A program made the position numbers and the translations under genes. A stretch of 64,000 nt of DNA from Pelobates cultripes (lineage: Eukaryota > Chordata > Amphibia > Anura > Pelobatidae), in the NCBI GenBank assembly GCA_933207985.1, contig OW240920.1:129398670-129462669 (forward strand), in the 5' to 3' direction. The notes beneath the pieces are model-generated. The model saw nothing but the letters and a program-made list of their open reading frames with translations. It was not told the origin of the DNA and did no database searches. Each line of letters begins with the position of its first letter. Positions within the stretch are counted from its first letter, which is position 1. Below are positions 47,457 to 60,219 of this stretch, one piece after another.

Positions 47457-47635
47457 TTGAAAGAGGAAATGATGCATGGGGAGGGGAGTTTTATAGTACC
47501 TAACTTTTTTCTGATTGGTTGTTTTTTCTGTGCTGCTGTGGAGTTCTAGTAAAGAGAGACTTAAGCAAATACTCTCCTCCTGTCATTAATAAAATTAAGA
47601 TTATCAGTACACTAAAGCTAGCATAATCTACAATT
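47457..47635 (-). repeat. DIRS-like right inverted terminal repeat
   Basis: Reverse-complement partner of the left repeat plus a longer unique extension (taataaaattaagattatca ... ctagcataatctacaatt). Confidence 0.9.
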
Positions 47636-48090
47636 GACACCAGTGTGATGGAGGTTGGAGCTTAGAGTGTCAAAACTGATGTGAATATGATGAAACATTG
47701 ACAATATAAATTATGTTAATATTCAACTAAGTTCCAATCGTGCTTTTTGTGATATATATATATATATTATATTTGGTCAGGGGTCAAAGGCCGAGGCATA
47801 CAATAAAGTTTGAGCTAAACAAGTAGTAGCAAGTCGGTTGTGGTGTGCAGAAACCAACAAATAGGTAGTCCTGAAAATAGAGGGCCAACCTATTGAAAGA
47901 GTATAATCAGGTATAGATTGGTGGGGTTCCAAAACATCAGCAGAATGTCAGGAGGAAGCTGGGATGGAGGTATATATAGGCTGTCGAAATAACTCCAGGT
48001 ATACTGCCTTTACACACACATGTATACAGTATAAACATATCTTTAAATGGGCACATCATATTTTAAACTCCTGGTTTACTATTACGTACT

Positions 48091-48100
48091 ATCTCTCTCC

Positions 48101-48151
<51 letters not shown>

Positions 48152-48154
48152 CAC
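48091..48154. repeat. CT then AT microsatellite
   Basis: A run of CT units with one CG change, followed by an AT run. Confidence 0.97.
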
Positions 48155-48594
48155 ATATTTAGCAATCTTCAAACTTGCATTACATTTTATATCTATATAA
48201 TTAGACTGAGAATTGGTAAATATGTTTTTCTCTTAAAAATGACCGTGTGGAGAGATCATGTGGTCCTTTGATTAAATAATTGGGTTCGGCACTTTCTTAA
48301 TTTAATAATACTTTGATACTGGACGTTTTCCAGATGTATATAAGTCATAAACTATTGGATTAATTGAGATCTGCTCAATGTACACTATTGCCAGATTGAA
48401 CAATGCAAGCCACAGCATCACTCTATAACAATTTTTCTGAGACTTTGCATTTTTTTTGTCCCCAAAATTAAGGGCTCAGTGGTTTATGAAAAATGACAGT
48501 AATTAAGTTTATTTACTATAAATAAGGTTGTCTCCTGTCCTGTATTCTGCCAGATGACTGAAAAATCAATGTCAATACACTACACCAGTGGTTC

Positions 48595-48710
48595 TTAAAG
48601 GGACACTATACTCACCAGAACAACTACAGTTTAATGTAGTTGTTTTAGTGTACATAGTATGTCCCTGCAGGCCTTTTAATGTAAACACTGCCTTTTCAGA
48701 TAAAAGGTGA
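48595..48710. mobile_element. T2-type MITE, left part
   Basis: TTAA (48595-48598) then AGGGACACTATACTCACC, followed by the hairpin agaacaactaca/tgtagttgttttag. The same terminal sequence occurs at 782 and 32754. Right end not found. Confidence 0.7.
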
Positions 48711-49820
48711 ACTTGAGCCAGTTATGGCCTCACCATTCCTCTCAGTTTTCAGCACTGGTAGCGTTCCAGTTAGTCCAGAAATACATTAGTTCGTCATTGG
48801 AAAATTCTGAATGTTTTTGGACCTCAGTGGCTATTGTGCAGATTTTGGTCGCACCTGGGTACAATGTAATCCTCTTAACAGTTTGGCCAACTCTCAGAGA
48901 AAATCAGTGCTCTGGAGCACAGTTACTGATAATTAGACTGTGTCAGATACAGTATAGACACCAATAATTGTATTTATTACGGTGTTTAGCATCCACCCAA
49001 ATCACAGCCAGGAAACAAAATCTCTAACTTTTTGTATATATGCCCAATTTACATCTGCACTGTCGTGTCATCTAAACATATTCGTATGACAAAGGAATTA
49101 TGGAATTATCTCCAAAAACAATAATACTTATTAAAGATCATAACTAAAAACCAAAGATAGTCTTCACATTCTTAGTATAAAGTCCATTTACATTCAGTCG
49201 CTACTGTTTTTCGAAAATACAGTGAAAACACAGAAGGTGAAGATTTGATATAATAATTTTGAAAGATACATATTTGTACAAAGCAATAATGTTCTTAAAA
49301 CTCAACCTTGGGGCTGGAAGGAAGTATGGTGAAGATAGACAAGCTAAATCCTCTCTGTTACCCCAGCAAACAGGTTGCCAATGGATATCAAGACTCAAAT
49401 ATATACAATTAATGCAAATAAGATGGTTACAAACACATACACGGAAATACGAGGAGAGAACGAACATCAACTGGTTATTAATACGCCAAAAAGTAACTTA
49501 AATATATCAATAAATATAAGCCTGTGGTTATTTTTTCTAAATTTTTAAGTCCAATAGTCTACTTTGCCTTCCCATGAAGGGTTCAATGGTTTGCAGTAAA
49601 ATATTGAGATGTTGGAATAGAATACTGTACAATGTACAAAATAACATTTAGTTAATGCTTTATTTACTGCAAATGTGCTATGGGTTTGGTGAATTTGGGT
49701 TATTTACTAAGCCTGATATTGTAGAGAATGGAATAGTTGAAGCTGGATATTATTTTTTTCCATGTTGGATTGTTTTGACCTAAAATTTCCATTTTCTTAT
49801 TTTCTTTCCAGTGGATAACC

Positions 49821-50173
49821 TTAAAGAGGAACACTTACTTATCTGGAAGTTAGAATGAAAATCAAATGACATCGTAATTCAGTTCAGTCAAGGCACAGGC
49901 AGGGCACACAATGCAAATTAGGAGAAGACATAGAAACATTGAATTTCTCCTCTTCTCGGTCTGATTTCTCTATGCTGACTGCCAGGTGCCAAGAACAGAG
50001 CTTATAACAATGATTGAAAGGGAGCAAGATGGAGGTGTCTAGATGAACGGTAAAGAGCTGTTTATGTCTACCTTTAATTTAAATTTTAACACCTCATAAA
50101 CACATATTTGTTAAATATACAGGATAAGTGAACATCATGTAAAAAATTCTGAGAAGTAACAGTTCCACTCTAA
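49821..50173. repeat. GACAGTTCC-family MITE, degenerate
   Basis: Starts TTAAAGAGGAACACTTAC and ends aagtaacagttccactctaa, the same plan as 5703-6339. It lies just downstream in intron sequence of the site-A exon. Confidence 0.65.
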
Positions 50174-50321
50174 GATTAAATTATTTCTGGCATTGTACAT
50201 ATTCTTAATTCTGCAGCTGTTCTTCTGACTAGCATCCCTTACATTGGAAGCTTTGTTTGTTTGGACAGATATGGAGAATCCAATCTCTTAAAATACATCC
50301 CATTTATTTTTTTCACATTAC

Positions 50322-50363
50322 CTTTGTTCTGATTATTCTCCAATGCCCCATCCTGCTGCTTTC
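50322..50363 (-). CDS. ATP2B3: ATP2B3 splice-site-A cassette exon (42 nt)
   Basis: A 42-bp micro-exon between a ttgtag acceptor and a gtaatg donor, phase 1 on both sides, so it can be included or skipped without changing frame. It encodes GKQQDGALENNQNK (the first Gly codon is completed by the upstream exon). PMCA genes have an optional exon at this place, splice site A, and its length differs by paralogue; 42 nt as a single exon is the PMCA3 pattern as I recall it. Inclusion lengthens the linker next to the phospholipid-binding region and affects targeting in PMCA2. The flanking introns are 9.2 and 19.6 kb. Whether it is alternatively spliced here cannot be read from genomic sequence alone. 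Confidence 0.93.
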
Positions 50364-52462
50364 CTACAACGAAAAAGGAATGACAAACACAACACATGAA
50401 AACAGACAAGACAGAGTGAGCACAACATACACATATAACAAACATATAAACAATGGGAAGCCAGATATACGTCCATCCCCTAAATCAACATTAAACATGA
50501 ACGCGTAGAGGTTTAGTGGGCAATAAATGTTAAAATCTATTGACGAAAAAAAATCTATAAAAATTCTTAATTTATCTGCAGAATTTTTGTGACTTCTTTT
50601 ATTTTTCTTATGGTTGTTTAGGCTAAAAAAAATGCATAAATCCCCTATGGCTGTATGGTAAATAAAATGCACGTTAGTACTAATATCTTATCCTGTTTGC
50701 TTAACAGTGAGATAGTACATTTGCTGGTGTGGACCTGCCTTTCTATGGTCTGCTGTGGACCTCCTGTGCCCTGTTGGCACAATTTAGTAGACAAAGCTCA
50801 GTATGCAGTGATAGGCTTAACAAAATCCAAAGTGACTTAGCAATAAGTATGAGGCAAAGCTGGGGTCAGACTAGCAAATGGTCAGGACAGGCAGCACAGG
50901 TTCATAAATGGAGGTCTGGAGAACATATTCGCAACTCCCAACGAAGGACCTCTAGCCCCTGAAAGAGCACCTTGCACTATAAAATACGTGTGAGGTGTCA
51001 GCCGATCAGTGAGACCCAGTGCCTTGCAGGAAAAGGAGTGATGCCCAGTGTGGGAGTGCTAGGGGAGTGCCAGGAAGAGCGGGGGGCTGATGCTTGTTGA
51101 TAATAATCTGTAAGGTTATGATGTCGTATCCGGCACTCTGTCAATTAGTACACTATGTGTGACATCGGTACTGCATGAGACAGAGATCTCAACTCCACAT
51201 TTGGGATAAGCCCTCCGCCCTCCCTGCTCCTCACCACCAGTAGTGACAGGTAAGGCAAGATAAGGTACAGTTAGGGTGTTTGGTTTTATTTAAATGAAAA
51301 TTGAGGTCTAAAAAGAACAACATTGGGCCAGACCAAACATACCTGCATCAGACCACCCAGAGGAATGCTCCACCACAGGCTACAGAGGTATATGGCACCC
51401 CTGGAAAAAACATGTTGTTTTACATGCATTATCAGTTTATTTCTTCTTATTTTAAAGAACTAGACCGAAATCCAGTATTTCATACTATATCAGACATAAC
51501 AGGATGCAAAATTAAGCTTGTCCTCAATTGAGGATTTTTAAAGTGTTACTGTTACCTGTTGGCTTATTATGATGGCTTACACTCTGGTTGTCACCATTGT
51601 TCTAGTCTCCTTGTTTGCTAGCCATGAAACACGGATTCTGAATAACAATAATCTGCTCTTTGGTGATAGGTATTTCTAGAAAACCATCCCTATCAAACAA
51701 CTAAAGAGATAGGTACAAGCGTTTTAAGTGGAAAACCACTATTTGTATAGAAGTAATATCAACATCGTCAAGTTTGAATGCCAAAACTATACACTAATAT
51801 GAAACAGCCCAGGCAACTGTCTGGTGATAAATAGGGGCTCAGTTAGGAGAACAATTAGAAAGTAAAGAGAGTGAAACCAACTTGCAGCAGTTTTGAGTTG
51901 AAGAAAAATATTATTCATGAATGGGCTGGTTTGAACATAATGACCATTCAGGAAAACATGGACAATTAAACAAAGCAAGCCATTTAGGGTGTAACTTTAA
52001 TTCTCAAAGAATGTGTATACACTGTGCAGGCAGAATTGCTACAAAATGTATACCTTTTATAATAAACCTATATAAAGATAAGTTCCTCACCTCACCTGTC
52101 AAAAAATGTTGACCTAAAAACTATGCCCATAGAGGATAACAAACAAAGGATAATAGGAGGCCTATTGTTGCATGATAATGTGTCAGGTAGCGCTGTAGTA
52201 AGCAGTGGAAACTGGTTCACAAGGGCAAGCAGGGTGGCACAACCACCCTCGCACACAGTTTTTGCTGAACTAAAAACACCTAATCTAAGCTTGTTAAAAT
52301 GTAGGCATCTGTATATAGACCTCTCAAATGTGCTTATTCTAACAGAATCCCATCACTCATTGGCTGAAGACTTTCAGATTCTCAACATTCTAAAATACAT
52401 ACCTGCATATTGCCGTTCATATAGAGCTGGGTAACAGCCCCAAGTGGTGGAGTAAGCCTTAT

Positions 52463-52542
52463 TTAACCCCTTAAGGACCAAACTTCTGGAATAAAAGGGA
52501 ATCATGACATGTCACACATGTCATGTGTCCTTAACGGGTTAA
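52463..52542. mobile_element. 80-bp TTAA-flanked MITE, copy 2
   Basis: Same family and orientation as 3315-3394, with only a few differences, for example aaccccttaagg here against aatccattaagg there. Flanked by TTAA on both sides. Confidence 0.75.
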
Positions 52543-53320
52543 AGTGTTCCTTTGCCAAATACATTTATCTGTATGTTTATGGTGTTCAACAGTCTCTCAT
52601 TGGGTCAATGATTGGCAACAAGTCCAAAGGCAGAGTTATATTACACATGCAAAGTCAAAGACCCTCAGTCTTTCAACCTCACCAGTCCCAACTAGTAATG
52701 AGGGCCAATAAAAAATAATAGATTGGGTAACATTACAGGACTCTGAAAAGTATTCACCCCTTCTTAAAAAGGCAGAGACATTTTTCTTTATATCCAGGAA
52801 CTATATCTCCCATGATGCTCTGAAAAAATAATAGTCGTAAATCTTATCATAGATCATTAGGGTTTATGTACGACCACAGTAGTCCGTTAGTACTTTCCAT
52901 CTCACAATTCTATTTCATTTAGAAAAGTAACTTAAGTTAAGAATATATATATATAATAGGTGTGCTTTAAAAAACACAATTACACGTTGGGAAACGGAAC
53001 ATTTTCAGCTGTACTGCTAGTTTTGACATAAGCAAAATCCTAGCAACACTCCCCAGGAACATTGTCCAGCATCAAAGAACAGAAATTACCTTTTGTGTAG
53101 TTGACCTGCAGCATAAAGAACATTTTATGTCATACAAAAGAGCGAGAATTCCTTTTTATATTGGATTAGACTTGTATAAAAAAGTTTTAGTACATATTCG
53201 TTTAATTATATAATACATTTATAGTATTTTCATATGTCCTCACTACATGTTCTTTACCAGCTTTGCCTTTGGATTTGTATCACATTTTCAGGATTATTCT
53301 CTAAAGTGAGAATTTCAAAC

Positions 53321-53355
53321 TTAAAGGGACACTCCAGTGCCAGGAAAACATTTGA
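53321..53355. repeat. T2-type MITE terminus fragment
   Basis: TTAAAGGGACACTCCAGTGC followed by caggaaaac; only the terminus is recognisable. Confidence 0.5.
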
Positions 53356-53674
53356 TTTAAGGTCATTTATGGAGAAACAAAAGCTAAGATTGAGAATTAC
53401 AGAGATAAGACAGAGGTATTTAAGTAGGGAAATAAAACCATTAAACAATGAACAGGAAAGATATATGGGCCTGAGCTGGTTAAACTAACTTTTAACATGA
53501 TGGACAAATACAAAGGTGATAAAATACTTTGCATGATTAGCACAGGCTATAGTTACAAAGACATGAAAATGTATACATTGAAAATAATAAAACTAAATAA
53601 TAGTCACTAAATATAAAAACACACACATACAACAAAATTAACAGGGTACGTAGAAATATAATGAGATGTCAGTC

Positions 53675-55446
53675 TTCCAGAAGGCTACCTGTTTCAAATG
53701 GCCATGGAACAGCTGATGGAGCTCTGAGTTCTATGCTGGACTGGGTATGTTTAAAAATCAGACTGTGGGGGGGCGGAGCCTGGCTGTGGAGCTGATCAGA
53801 CGTGGATAGCACGAGCTCCCGTCTGAAACTACAACTAATGCCAAATAACCCGGCTAACAAGCTACAAACTCCGATAAAATTGCACCACCCATGTAGAGGA
53901 TGCAAAGGAGATTACAATGAAACCGCAAGTACGACTCTAGGACACCGGGAACTCGAGATATATCGCTGGGGCCTACTGCGACGCTTAGACCTGCAACCTG
54001 GGTAGAGACAAAGGTGAGGGTGAGGCGGCCGATCACCCAGCCCGAGACTCCCTAGAAACGGACCCTAAAGCTGCAGAGGACCACCCACGAGCCTCCCTCT
54101 CCCCCCCCCTTGCCGGTGAGGGATATCCCGGCACCAATAGCATACCGAGTGTCTGCCCCAAAGACTACCCGACCCAAGGACCACCGACTCCAATATGGCG
54201 GATGCCACGTGCCTATCGGCAGTTACGGGGGCCAGCGGAGATCCAGCGACTCACTCTCTGTCCAAACTCGACAAAATATTTGCTGCCTTCTGGGCTAAGA
54301 TAACAGAGAGACAGCTGCACACTGCTTCAACTATGCTGACCACTCCTGCAAATATACCCCCAGAGACCTCCAGCCCTACGAGTGGACGCAGAACCGTCAC
54401 TACCGGAGGCTCCGCTAAGAGGCGCAGATGGCGGCACCGGCAGAACAAGCGGCAACGAAGAGCCAGATCTCAACCCCACACTCACCCCCGCTTCAAGCGA
54501 CCACGACTCCGGACGGGTGCCGAAGCAACCTGCCCAACAAGGAAGCGCCAACCCCCCCAACATGCAAACCTCTATCACCAAGGGTCGGAAGCATGGCTTC
54601 TACACGCACGTATGTCCTTGACACCACAGGGGATGGCGACTCCCAGGGGCTACAGGGCGAGCCCAGAGGGGATCGGATGAAGGTGACCGGGACAATTGTC
54701 AGGCATATCGCTGGACTTCCCCGACTATGCCCCCTGACGCACAAACTGCTTTCTGATTGCTGACTTAACTTAAAGTAACGACCATTAATCTGTTATACCC
54801 ATACCTTTTGCTGAGGGATTGTCAAGTAATATTTTAAGTACTAGCTAACACAATCTAATGGGGCATCCTAAGCATAGTTAAAACTCACTTGATGGCTGTT
54901 GGTTTACCTGCATGAGAACACACTAGCAACTATGAATCTTTATACACCTTCTCACACATAGGCGTAAAAGGAAGTTTGCAATATACATGCTTGTCCTAGT
55001 ATAATCTGTGTGAAAATATGCTCCAACATGATAATCTTCAACATATATATAACTACATAAAATTGTGCATTGTTAGCATATACCCCTGTTATGAATGTTT
55101 TGAAATAAGCACGTGGAATGCCGTCGGGGTACCACCTGCATGCTTGTTACACATATATGCACTGCAAAAATAAAAAATTTAAAAAAAAATAAAAAAAAAT
55201 CAGACTGTGGGAGAGAGATGTATATTAGGGTCAGATGGGCTAAGAAGATGCTTGCAATCAACTAGGCGGATATGGCTGTGGAGCCTCTACAGCGCCACCT
55301 GTTGGTTGCAAGGATCTTCTTAGCCCATCTGACCCTAATATACATCTCTCTCCCACAGTCTGATTTTTAAACATACCCAGTCCAGCATAGAACTCAGAGC
55401 TCCATCAGCTGTTCCATGGCCATTTGAAACAGGTAGCCTTCTGGAA
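53675..55446. repeat. Fold-back element split by a LINE
   Basis: Left arm 53675-53769 plus 55212-55253 is complementary to the right arm at about 55308-55446 (ttccagaaggctacctgttt against its complement at the end). Without the LINE the structure is about 330 bp with arms of about 140 bp. Confidence 0.88.
53770..55198 (+). mobile_element. Internally deleted LINE (L1/Tx1-like) with TSD
   Basis: Starts ggggcggagcctggctgtgg and ends in an A-rich tail (aaaaataaaaaatttaaaaa). The target sequence aaaaatcagactgtggg is present at 53753-53769 and again at 55195-55211. A frame from 54195 begins MADATCLSAVTG and continues basic and proline-rich (RRRWRHRQNKRQRRARSQ), similar in style to a LINE ORF1 start, but no ORF2 is present. 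At 1.43 kb with both ends present the middle has been lost. Confidence 0.8.
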
Positions 55447-56831
55447 TCTATATGCACTACCTGAATAGAAAGGCTTGCTAATTTGAATATTCAGATAGAT
55501 TTGCATATTGCTAATTCTGCAGGCAGGAGAGATATTTTGTGTTGGTTATTGACTTCCCTACCCCTTTGTAGATATGTTATTGTGTTGTTATAATTCCCTG
55601 TATGTTTTCTGACATGTTTTGGTTATTAAAATGTTATTATGTTTATCACAGCAATCTAAATGGAATGATCATATGGGCTGATCCCAAGAAAAATAACATT
55701 TTGAATGTTAGTTCCATATGGAATTGGGTGTCCTGTGTGGATTTTTAGAAATCCCAGAGACCTGTTGGCTGGCAGCTTGATCCCTTTAGACCTCAGATAA
55801 ATAAAGAGAGCGAGGCCTGAGTGCCGCAATTGCCTTTGTAAAGGCAATAACTATAATCAATTTAAGCAGGGCTGCAGCGGATTAGCAGAGGAGACGATGC
55901 CTGCCTGGATGGAGAGCTGCCTCCTGGTCAGGTGCAAAAGCTCCAGAAGGACTCCAGTCAAGGTGCAGCAACTGGGGCAGTAGAGCTTCAGGTGTCCCAG
56001 TTCCAGCTAGGAAGCGAGCTTGGTGAAGGTACCCAGTCGGTGTACAGGAAGCTCCATCACAAGCTGATCAGGAGAAATTCCCTATGAATTGCCATCAGTT
56101 CTTACTTTTTGGGATAATTTTGTTTGTGTGTTTCCTATTAACTTGCTCTGTAATTGTTGCAAAACCTAGGAGCTGCGATCATTTTTAGAAAACATGGGGA
56201 TTAGAGGGGCTCTGCCATGTTTCTTTCTTTCAGTTTTCCTTTCCTTGTGCTCCATATATCTTAATGACTGAAATAATTATATTTGTTGTCTTTTCTTCCT
56301 TAATACCTGGGTGCCTCCATTTTGTTACCCTGTGTCCACGAATCTGCAATTTGCCCTTCTGTGTGATCCTTTTGACTGATGGATTGTGGGTAATTAGCTT
56401 AGTGACTGAAATGGAACTTTGCTTAAGCTCCACCCATTGCCAAAATATGCCAAAGATTAGTCCCTATGTATAACTAAAAAAAAAACTTAGCTGAATTTCT
56501 TAAAAATAAAAACAAGGAGAATTGATGGGAGAAAAAAAAAGATTAATTCAAAAGCAAAACCTGCAAAGTGACAGAGTCGTTGATACATTTGAAGAATGCC
56601 ATACATGCTGTAAGTATTATGACTTTATTGTTATTCATAATTTTATTTAATATGTTTCGGAATTGGCAAGTAATCTGTAACTCAAAGGTTTACAGCCTTG
56701 TGCCCTGATAGACTTGATAGTAGCTCAAATTAAAATATGCCTGTTTATCAATTCCCTCAACTGGTGAGGTTCCTCCTGTGAATGGCATACAAAGCAGGAA
56801 CTTCAACAGTTGAGAAGGCCGTAATGTGTAA

Positions 56832-56930
56832 TTAAAGGAACACTTTGGTAACCATAACAACCTCAGCTAAATAAAGTTGTTATGGTGCCTGTAGCGGGGT
56901 TCCTGCCTGGGGCCCTTGAGATCACAGCTG
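56832..56930. repeat. T2-type MITE left part
   Basis: TTAAAGGAACACTTTGGTAACC, then a hairpin ataacaacctc.../aagttgttatggtgcc. No right end found. Confidence 0.55.
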
Positions 56931-59584
56931 GAAGCAGCCTTTAAAGTTAAACCATTTAAGAATCTCATTTTATTTCTGCTTTTATAATTTTTATAGTTCT
57001 TTTATTCAACAAGTCAAGTTTTATGAAAATCAGCGATTATAGAGACACATAATGTCAAAATGGACTTGTTTTTTTTTTGTTTTTGTTTCATTTATCTATT
57101 TAATTTATCCATTTATTTGATAACAGAAGTATGCCAAATCATCAACTGCTGTATCCTCCGTATGCAAGGAAGCTTTATGATCTACACTGAATTTCATAAT
57201 CATTTATAGTATGTGCCAATTAGCGCAAATTTATTTATATCTCACTAATGAGTCTGGAGGCAGCTTCTGACGAAGTGAAACTTGGTTCACTAAATGCGCG
57301 TAAGGCAATTGCTTTCGGACTTTCACCGAATTCCGGGTTGTGAGGGGGAACGCACACCAGGGGCAGTGAAAGACACGCAGAGATTTGGGTGAAAGACTGT
57401 ATCTGCTGTATTGGATCACGGCGGAGGTATCCCATGTGTGTATGCTGACTTCAACACAAAGTGGAGGAAAATATAACATCATCACCTAGGGCCTGAGTTC
57501 CCCAATATGCGATCTTGAAGAAATCACTTTGTGATTGGTTCTAACCCTTTCTTCTAATAAATTTGTTATATTTACAGAGAGAACTATGGTTGTCTTTTTG
57601 TTTTGTAGATAAACGGCTATATTCAACTGTATGTGTAGTTCTAGGTATTTCTTTGCATTTCATTTTGAAGATTATTGATGCATATAATTACTTGGCTAAG
57701 TGTATTCAATGCCATTGATCAGTACTAGAATATTAAGCAATATTGGTTTTCATCAGAGCTGAAGTGTTTGTACACTTACGGTATCAGCCTTATCAATTAA
57801 ATTGCTACATTCTCTGTCTGCGCTGCTTCATTTGATCTAATTTATTGCAATCATCTCCTATGTGTGCTTTCTCACATATAATCCCAGTGTGACAATTTAG
57901 AAGATATTTAATCAGTTTTATTCTTTTATGTAGATTGTTTTTTTTTTTTTACCTGTGGTTCTATTTTGTATTTCTTGTTTATTTTAGATATAACTAATTA
58001 TCTCTACTAAAACTGTTATTCGAAGTATTCTGTTATTTGTATATACAAATTGCTTGCGTATTTAGTAAAGTTCCTACTGGGAGACATGAAACCATTCTAT
58101 GCTTACGTGTATTTGTATTATAAGCGTATGAAGTTGGGAGTACTTGAATAAACTCTGCAGAGGGTATCGTTGGAAGTTGGAAGTGATTAGACCAGACTTG
58201 AATTTACTTTTTTCATCTCTACAAGTTCCAAATGCCAAATGTATTGTCAAATTCATATGGAGATTTAAAATGACTGAATACAGATGGAGATCATTCTCAA
58301 TTTACTACTCAAAAGCCATACCATCTTGCGTCCACTTGGTTAGGTTTACTCATTTTGCAAGTCGACAGTTTAATATTACAGAGCAACAATGGAACTTATA
58401 GTACTAAGAAGGTCTCGTGGACAAGAAAACATCAATGATGAATCCAATCATGGATCCAACCAACACAAACCACCCCACAGTAAGACCCACTTTGTTTTAT
58501 TTAGTGACTAAACAACTGAATTCATGGGTTTATGCTGAAAATCACTCACTATGAGTATAATCATGTAGCGTGCTGTAGTGGTTATGGTGGCAGAGGTGCC
58601 CTGGTGCCTCCCCATGTGAGTAGTCAAGCTATTCAGTAACAGTTTGACTTCTTATTTGGGGTCTGGTTACTGCTGCTACCCACCGCCTCTACTCCAGGAG
58701 AGTTGGAAGGTCATGATAGGAGTTTCCATTAGCTCTCCTGAGCCAAGCCCTGCCGTGCGGGACCCGCTCTTTGGCTGAGAGTGTCAGCTGATTGCTCTAA
58801 GCCAATGAGCTGAGCCGTCTTCCACCAAGCTTAGCTCATGCAGATTGCTATCAAAGAGGCAGCGGAAGAGGATGCTAGGTATGAGGTTAAACAATTACTA
58901 ACCTATTCACTACTTACTTTGGGAAGGGGGGGAGGACACCATAGCTACTACCATACTCTAAAGTGATTATAGTGCTGCCTGCTCTGCATAAATGCTTAGT
59001 GTTGTTTTGCATATGTACCCCACTTTACAGTGTCAGCTGTCAAACAGCCACTAGGCTACTGACATGCCCAGACTACATTCAGTATTAGCTGCTATCAGAG
59101 ATGTCATTTTTTACTCCAGTGTGACATTAATTTTCTCTCATTGCTACCGCAGGAAAAGAAAAGCGGACATTGCTTCGTAAGCAGAAGTGCACTTTTACAA
59201 TAACCCATTGGCACTTGAAACGTTAGGTATCCAAAGAGCTGCGCTATTCGGCCTAAATTGGTAGTGGTTCGTAGGACAACCGGTGAGAACAAATATCCTC
59301 ATTACAGTTAAAAGAAAATAGACTCAGCAGAGCAGGGAGAACACCTCCGTTAGTTTGACCATCAAGTTGAGACTGCTGAATTCAGGTTCATTAAACTCTA
59401 CTTTCAGCTACATGTTTAACAGACTCCAAAATCATCAGCTTTGGTTGAGCAGGCAAAGCTGGAAGTGTGAGTTGGGTGTATGCTCGTACAAAAAAAATAT
59501 TTAAGTGTTTAAAGAAAAGAAAAATGCATAGGAAATAAGATGACATGTTTATAGGAGAACCACCCTGAATATCACACAGGTTAC

Positions 59585-59710
59585 CTTTCTTGTCCTTCTT
59601 TTCCTCCTCCTCTCCACCAGCTCCAAGCAAGGTGAAAATGATCCCAGTTTGTGAATTTATGCCAACTGCTGTCACTACCATTCTGCCAGATCCCTCCATG
59701 ACATGGGTAC
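59585..59710 (-). CDS. ATP2B3: ATP2B3 exon: end of actuator domain and start of acidic/basic linker
   Basis: A 126-bp exon with a ggcag acceptor and a gtaacc donor, phase 1 at both ends. It encodes [12 protein letters not shown], then [16 protein letters not shown], then a charged run [11 protein letters not shown]. The first part completes the actuator domain. The charged run opens the long cytosolic linker before M3, which is specific to PMCAs and carries the phospholipid-sensitive region and splice site A. The downstream intron is 9221 bp, so the optional exon that follows is well isolated. Confidence 0.97.
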
Positions 59711-60219
59711 CTGCCAAAAAAAATATAACCACCCGTTATAGATGTCTACAATAATGCTGGCACAAAGTCTTGTCAATTTAATCTATATCTTAGACTACTA
59801 ACAGTTTCTTAACCTTAAATAAATTCCCTGCGAGAGGACTTTAGATTAGAAATGGTTCTGTGCCATGCTTAATGGATTTACCCTTTGCTTCTGAACTAAC
59901 AAAACAAATAAATCAGTTTCTTTGCAATGCCTTTCCACCACTGAAAGGTTTTTTTTTTTTTTTTTTTACACCACAACGACACGCATTGCCCACAAGACAA
60001 AATATCAGTTATTACGTCTTTTGATTGGTATCTTTCAGAAATATTTAGAAGTGAAGTAAAATGTGGACATGGAAGCCCCCATTGGAAAGCACTGATTTAT
60101 AACATCCCTATGTAGAAGTTTGAATACATGACATTCACAATTTATGCACATCAGATATGAGGAGCATTGGATGGACAAAGCAATGCCTCCTACATGAAGA
60201 TGTCAGGGGAGGAGAAGGT

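Larger units (their letters stand above)
42436..47635 (+). mobile_element. DIRS-like tyrosine-recombinase retrotransposon, degenerate or non-autonomous
   Basis: The ends are inverted: the core gacaggagg...gtatttgcttaagtctc at 42448-42577 recurs in reverse complement at 47457-47597. The extreme ends differ (left aattttataacat; right ...aatctacaatt). An internal complementary region at 46987-47088 contains the reverse complement of the left end joined directly to the reverse complement of the right end. Inverted terminal repeats with such a region are specific to DIRS-type elements, which replicate through a circle and integrate by a tyrosine recombinase without target duplications. Inside, no long reverse transcriptase or recombinase frame is intact; the longest frame is 214 codons. 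The orientation follows the DIRS convention that the internal region lies near the right end. Confidence 0.85.
50364..59584 (-). other. ATP2B3 intron with LINE-split fold-back
   Basis: It contains the 80-bp MITE at 52463-52542, MITE ends at 53321 and 56832, and the fold-back with inserted LINE at 53675-55446. Sequence at 57240-57500 resembles an interspersed repeat (gacgaagtgaaac ... gcgcg) of unknown family. The rest shows no gene. Confidence 0.7.

Noticed and set aside
54195..54680. 161-codon frame as a host gene
   Set aside because: It lies between the target duplications of a LINE insertion and resembles a LINE ORF1 start, so it belongs to the transposon.
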